Part shown: positions 62,868-64,000 of the stretch, piece after piece
How the letters are laid out: every line of letters begins with the position of its first letter
Numbering within the stretch: the first letter of the stretch is position 1
DNA from: Bacillus_CJ salitolerans
GTDB taxonomy: Bacteria > Bacillota > Bacilli > Bacillales > SA4
Length of the DNA: 64,000 nucleotides
Direction of reading: 5' to 3'
NCBI RefSeq assembly: GCF_042680805.1
Contig: NZ_JBHUEM010000020.1
Location: 1-64,000 of the forward strand
Made by a program: the position numbers and the translations under genes
Notes under the pieces: model-generated
The model's database searches: none
The model's input: the letters and a program-made list of their open reading frames with translations, nothing else
What the model was told of the DNA's origin: nothing

Positions 62868-63023
62868 TACATATTTTTATTGAAAAATGTAAATTATTAG
62901 AAATTTTAGAGTATATCGAATATGTGAAAATGTGTTTACATTATTCCTTTTTGGTAATAAAATAACAATTGCTGTTACAAACTGTTACAAAACAAATATA
63001 AAGTATTAGGGATGGGATCAATT

Positions 63024-63614
63024 ATGAAAAAATTATTAGTTGCAGGTATTTTATCAAGCTCATTGTTTTTAGCTGCTTGTGCTGCTGAAGATAATACGGC
63101 AGATCAACCGGATGCTGCAAAAGAAGCTGATGTGAAAGAAGAAACTCCAGTTGTTGATACAAAGGCATCACTTGTAAACTTTCACTTAACAATCATTGAT
63201 AACTTTAAGGATGAGTATCAAACTTATTTAGCGTATAATGCTGCTGTTGCAGCTTATGACGCAGCTGTAGCCTCTCAAACAGATGCTGAAGTTGCTGAAG
63301 AGGATAAGCCAACGGCAGAAGATTTAGCTGAATTACAAACAGCTATTGATGAAGCAAAAGCTGCTGCTCAAGGAATTGCTGCTGCTTCTGCAGAAGAAAT
63401 TCGTACTTATGCAGTACCTTCTGAATTAGAAGCTTACGAGGCTGACATAACTGCAGCTCTTGATGAATTAGCTAAATTTTATGAAGCGCTAGAAGCTAAT
63501 ATTGATGATGCTGAAACTGCAAATGCTCATTTTACAGCTTTCGAAGAAAAAATGGGTGCTATCTTTGTAGGAGAAGATCTTCCTGCTCCTAGTTATGCAA
63601 ATGCAATGAAATAA
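63024..63614 (+). CDS. Ala/Glu-rich lipoprotein, unknown function
   Basis: The protein has 196 residues. The ATG at 63024 is preferred because GGGATGGGAT precedes it and gives a clean signal with lipobox LAAC (Cys about 19). The mature protein is acidic and helical, with Ala-rich heptads (AAVAAYDAAVASQ, AAAQGIAAASAEE). Probably on the outer membrane face as a helical bundle; no known family. Confidence 0.75.
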   Translation: MKKLLVAGILSSSLFLAACAAEDNTADQPDAAKEADVKEETPVVDTKASLVNFHLTIIDNFKDEYQTYLAYNAAVAAYDAAVASQTDAEVAEEDKPTAEDLAELQTAIDEAKAAAQGIAAASAEEIRTYAVPSELEAYEADITAALDELAKFYEALEANIDDAETANAHFTAFEEKMGAIFVGEDLPAPSYANAMK

Positions 63615-63626
63615 TAGAATTATAAA

Positions 63627-63655
63627 AGTAAGCGAGATATATCGCTTACTTTTTT
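63627..63655 (+). terminator. Terminator after the lipoprotein
   Basis: AGTAAGCGA pairs with TCGCTTACT (63642-63650), followed by TTTTT. Confidence 0.88.
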
Positions 63656-63757
63656 CTATTTCGAAATGAAATATACAAGTCTAATCAATGGATTCTTGAA
63701 AGCTTTAAGCGTGTATCAGGGTGCTATAGCGGACTTTCATTTGCTCAAGTTTCAAAC

Positions 63758-63783
63758 AAGGGACCTGCAGCATAGGGTCCCTT
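63758..63783 (-). terminator. Hairpin downstream of the minus-strand partial gene
   Basis: AAGGGACC pairs with GGTCCCTT (63776-63783). On the minus strand it is followed by GTTTG, so the U-tract is weak. Confidence 0.55.
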
Positions 63784-63804
63784 ACATTCGTAAAAGTTTT
63801 TATC

Positions 63805-64000
63805 TTAAACCTTCTCACTATTCGTTTTTTTATCTTCTTTTGTACTTTTCAACAGTGTTGGCTTAGTTAAATAACTAAATAGATAACCGCTCGTTAACTT
63901 CATGCTATCTTCAATTTTGTCAGCAAAGTGAGAGAATCTTTCATAAATCACACTTTTTAAATGGTCCACTTGTCTTACAATTTTTTGTGTAATCGCTTCT
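63805..64000 (-). CDS. C-terminus of an unidentified protein (partial)
   Basis: The minus strand is open from the window edge to a stop at 63805-63807, giving 64 residues: an amphipathic region (EAITQKIVRQVDHLKSVIYE), HFADKIEDSMKLTSGYLFS and a Lys-rich end. It resembles the tail of a small stress-type or membrane-associated protein, but the family cannot be told. Confidence 0.55.
   Translation of the reverse strand, partial: EAITQKIVRQVDHLKSVIYERFSHFADKIEDSMKLTSGYLFSYLTKPTLLKSTKEDKKTNSEKV

Noticed and set aside
63666..63866. 66-residue plus-strand frame at the window end
   Set aside because: No ribosome site; it overlaps a minus-strand frame that looks coding and runs off the window.

Overview
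The window is about 64 kb of a low-GC chromosome from an endospore-forming member of the Bacillaceae. The evidence is strong AGGAGG-type ribosome binding sites, frequent GTG/TTG starts, a GerPA/PF-type spore protein, SplA, YdjO, HelD, a BstA/YfiT-type protein, and a ydaO (c-di-AMP) riboswitch in front of a Ktr potassium transporter. I see no rRNA, tRNA, prophage or CRISPR. I would not name a species from this sequence.

Layout. 1-2.6 kb: the end of a phenylacetate catabolic cluster (aldehyde dehydrogenase tail, crotonase, PaaX regulator). 2.8-6.1 kb: broken genes, a gamma-carbonic-anhydrase-like (PaaY/YrdA) protein and a flavin monooxygenase-like protein. 6.2-21 kb: an aromatic amino acid import and degradation island. 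It holds a TrpXYZ-type ABC importer, whose promoter carries a CodY-like box, a Crp/Fnr-type palindrome and a perfect cre. It continues with a FlK-like thioesterase, a phenylalanine dehydrogenase, a complete four-gene 2-oxoacid dehydrogenase complex (E1alpha, E1beta, E2, E3), 4-hydroxyphenylpyruvate dioxygenase, an HisC-like aminotransferase, a flavin-reductase-like protein, fumarylacetoacetate hydrolase and homogentisate dioxygenase. 21-40 kb: ordinary accessory genes (GNATs, MurG2, nucleotidyltransferase, endonuclease IV, MATE and MFS exporters, Nudix, CorA, LysR, BstA), several pseudogenes and a secreted protein/lipoprotein pair. 40-48 kb: prfC, helD, a 51-bp minisatellite, a cupredoxin, the riboswitch-ktr unit and a germination protein. 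48-64 kb: a MutS2 paralogue lacking Smr, DUF421, a cold-shock pair, PepF, PhoD, SIMPL, SplA, a U32 peptidase, MYG1 and small proteins.

How the parts fit. I infer two parallel routes. Phenylalanine would be imported, oxidatively deaminated to phenylpyruvate and oxidised by the dedicated lipoamide complex directly to phenylacetyl-CoA, which feeds the paa pathway lying upstream. Tyrosine would be transaminated to 4-hydroxyphenylpyruvate and run through homogentisate to fumarate and acetoacetate. The first route would bypass free phenylacetate and its CoA ligase, and I consider it the most interesting system in the window.

Non-coding structure is unusually rich. There are two families of modular palindromic intergenic repeats (34.2/39.9 kb; 47.9/60.8 kb inverted), a Bacillaceae GC-rich palindrome at 30.3 kb, a reused terminator hairpin (21.0, 21.3 and 44.7 kb), AAAATGTC-containing arrays (21.1 and 44.4 kb), an IS1182-like transposase relic (21.4 kb), and a 20-bp AT hairpin plus U-tract in the cold-shock leader.
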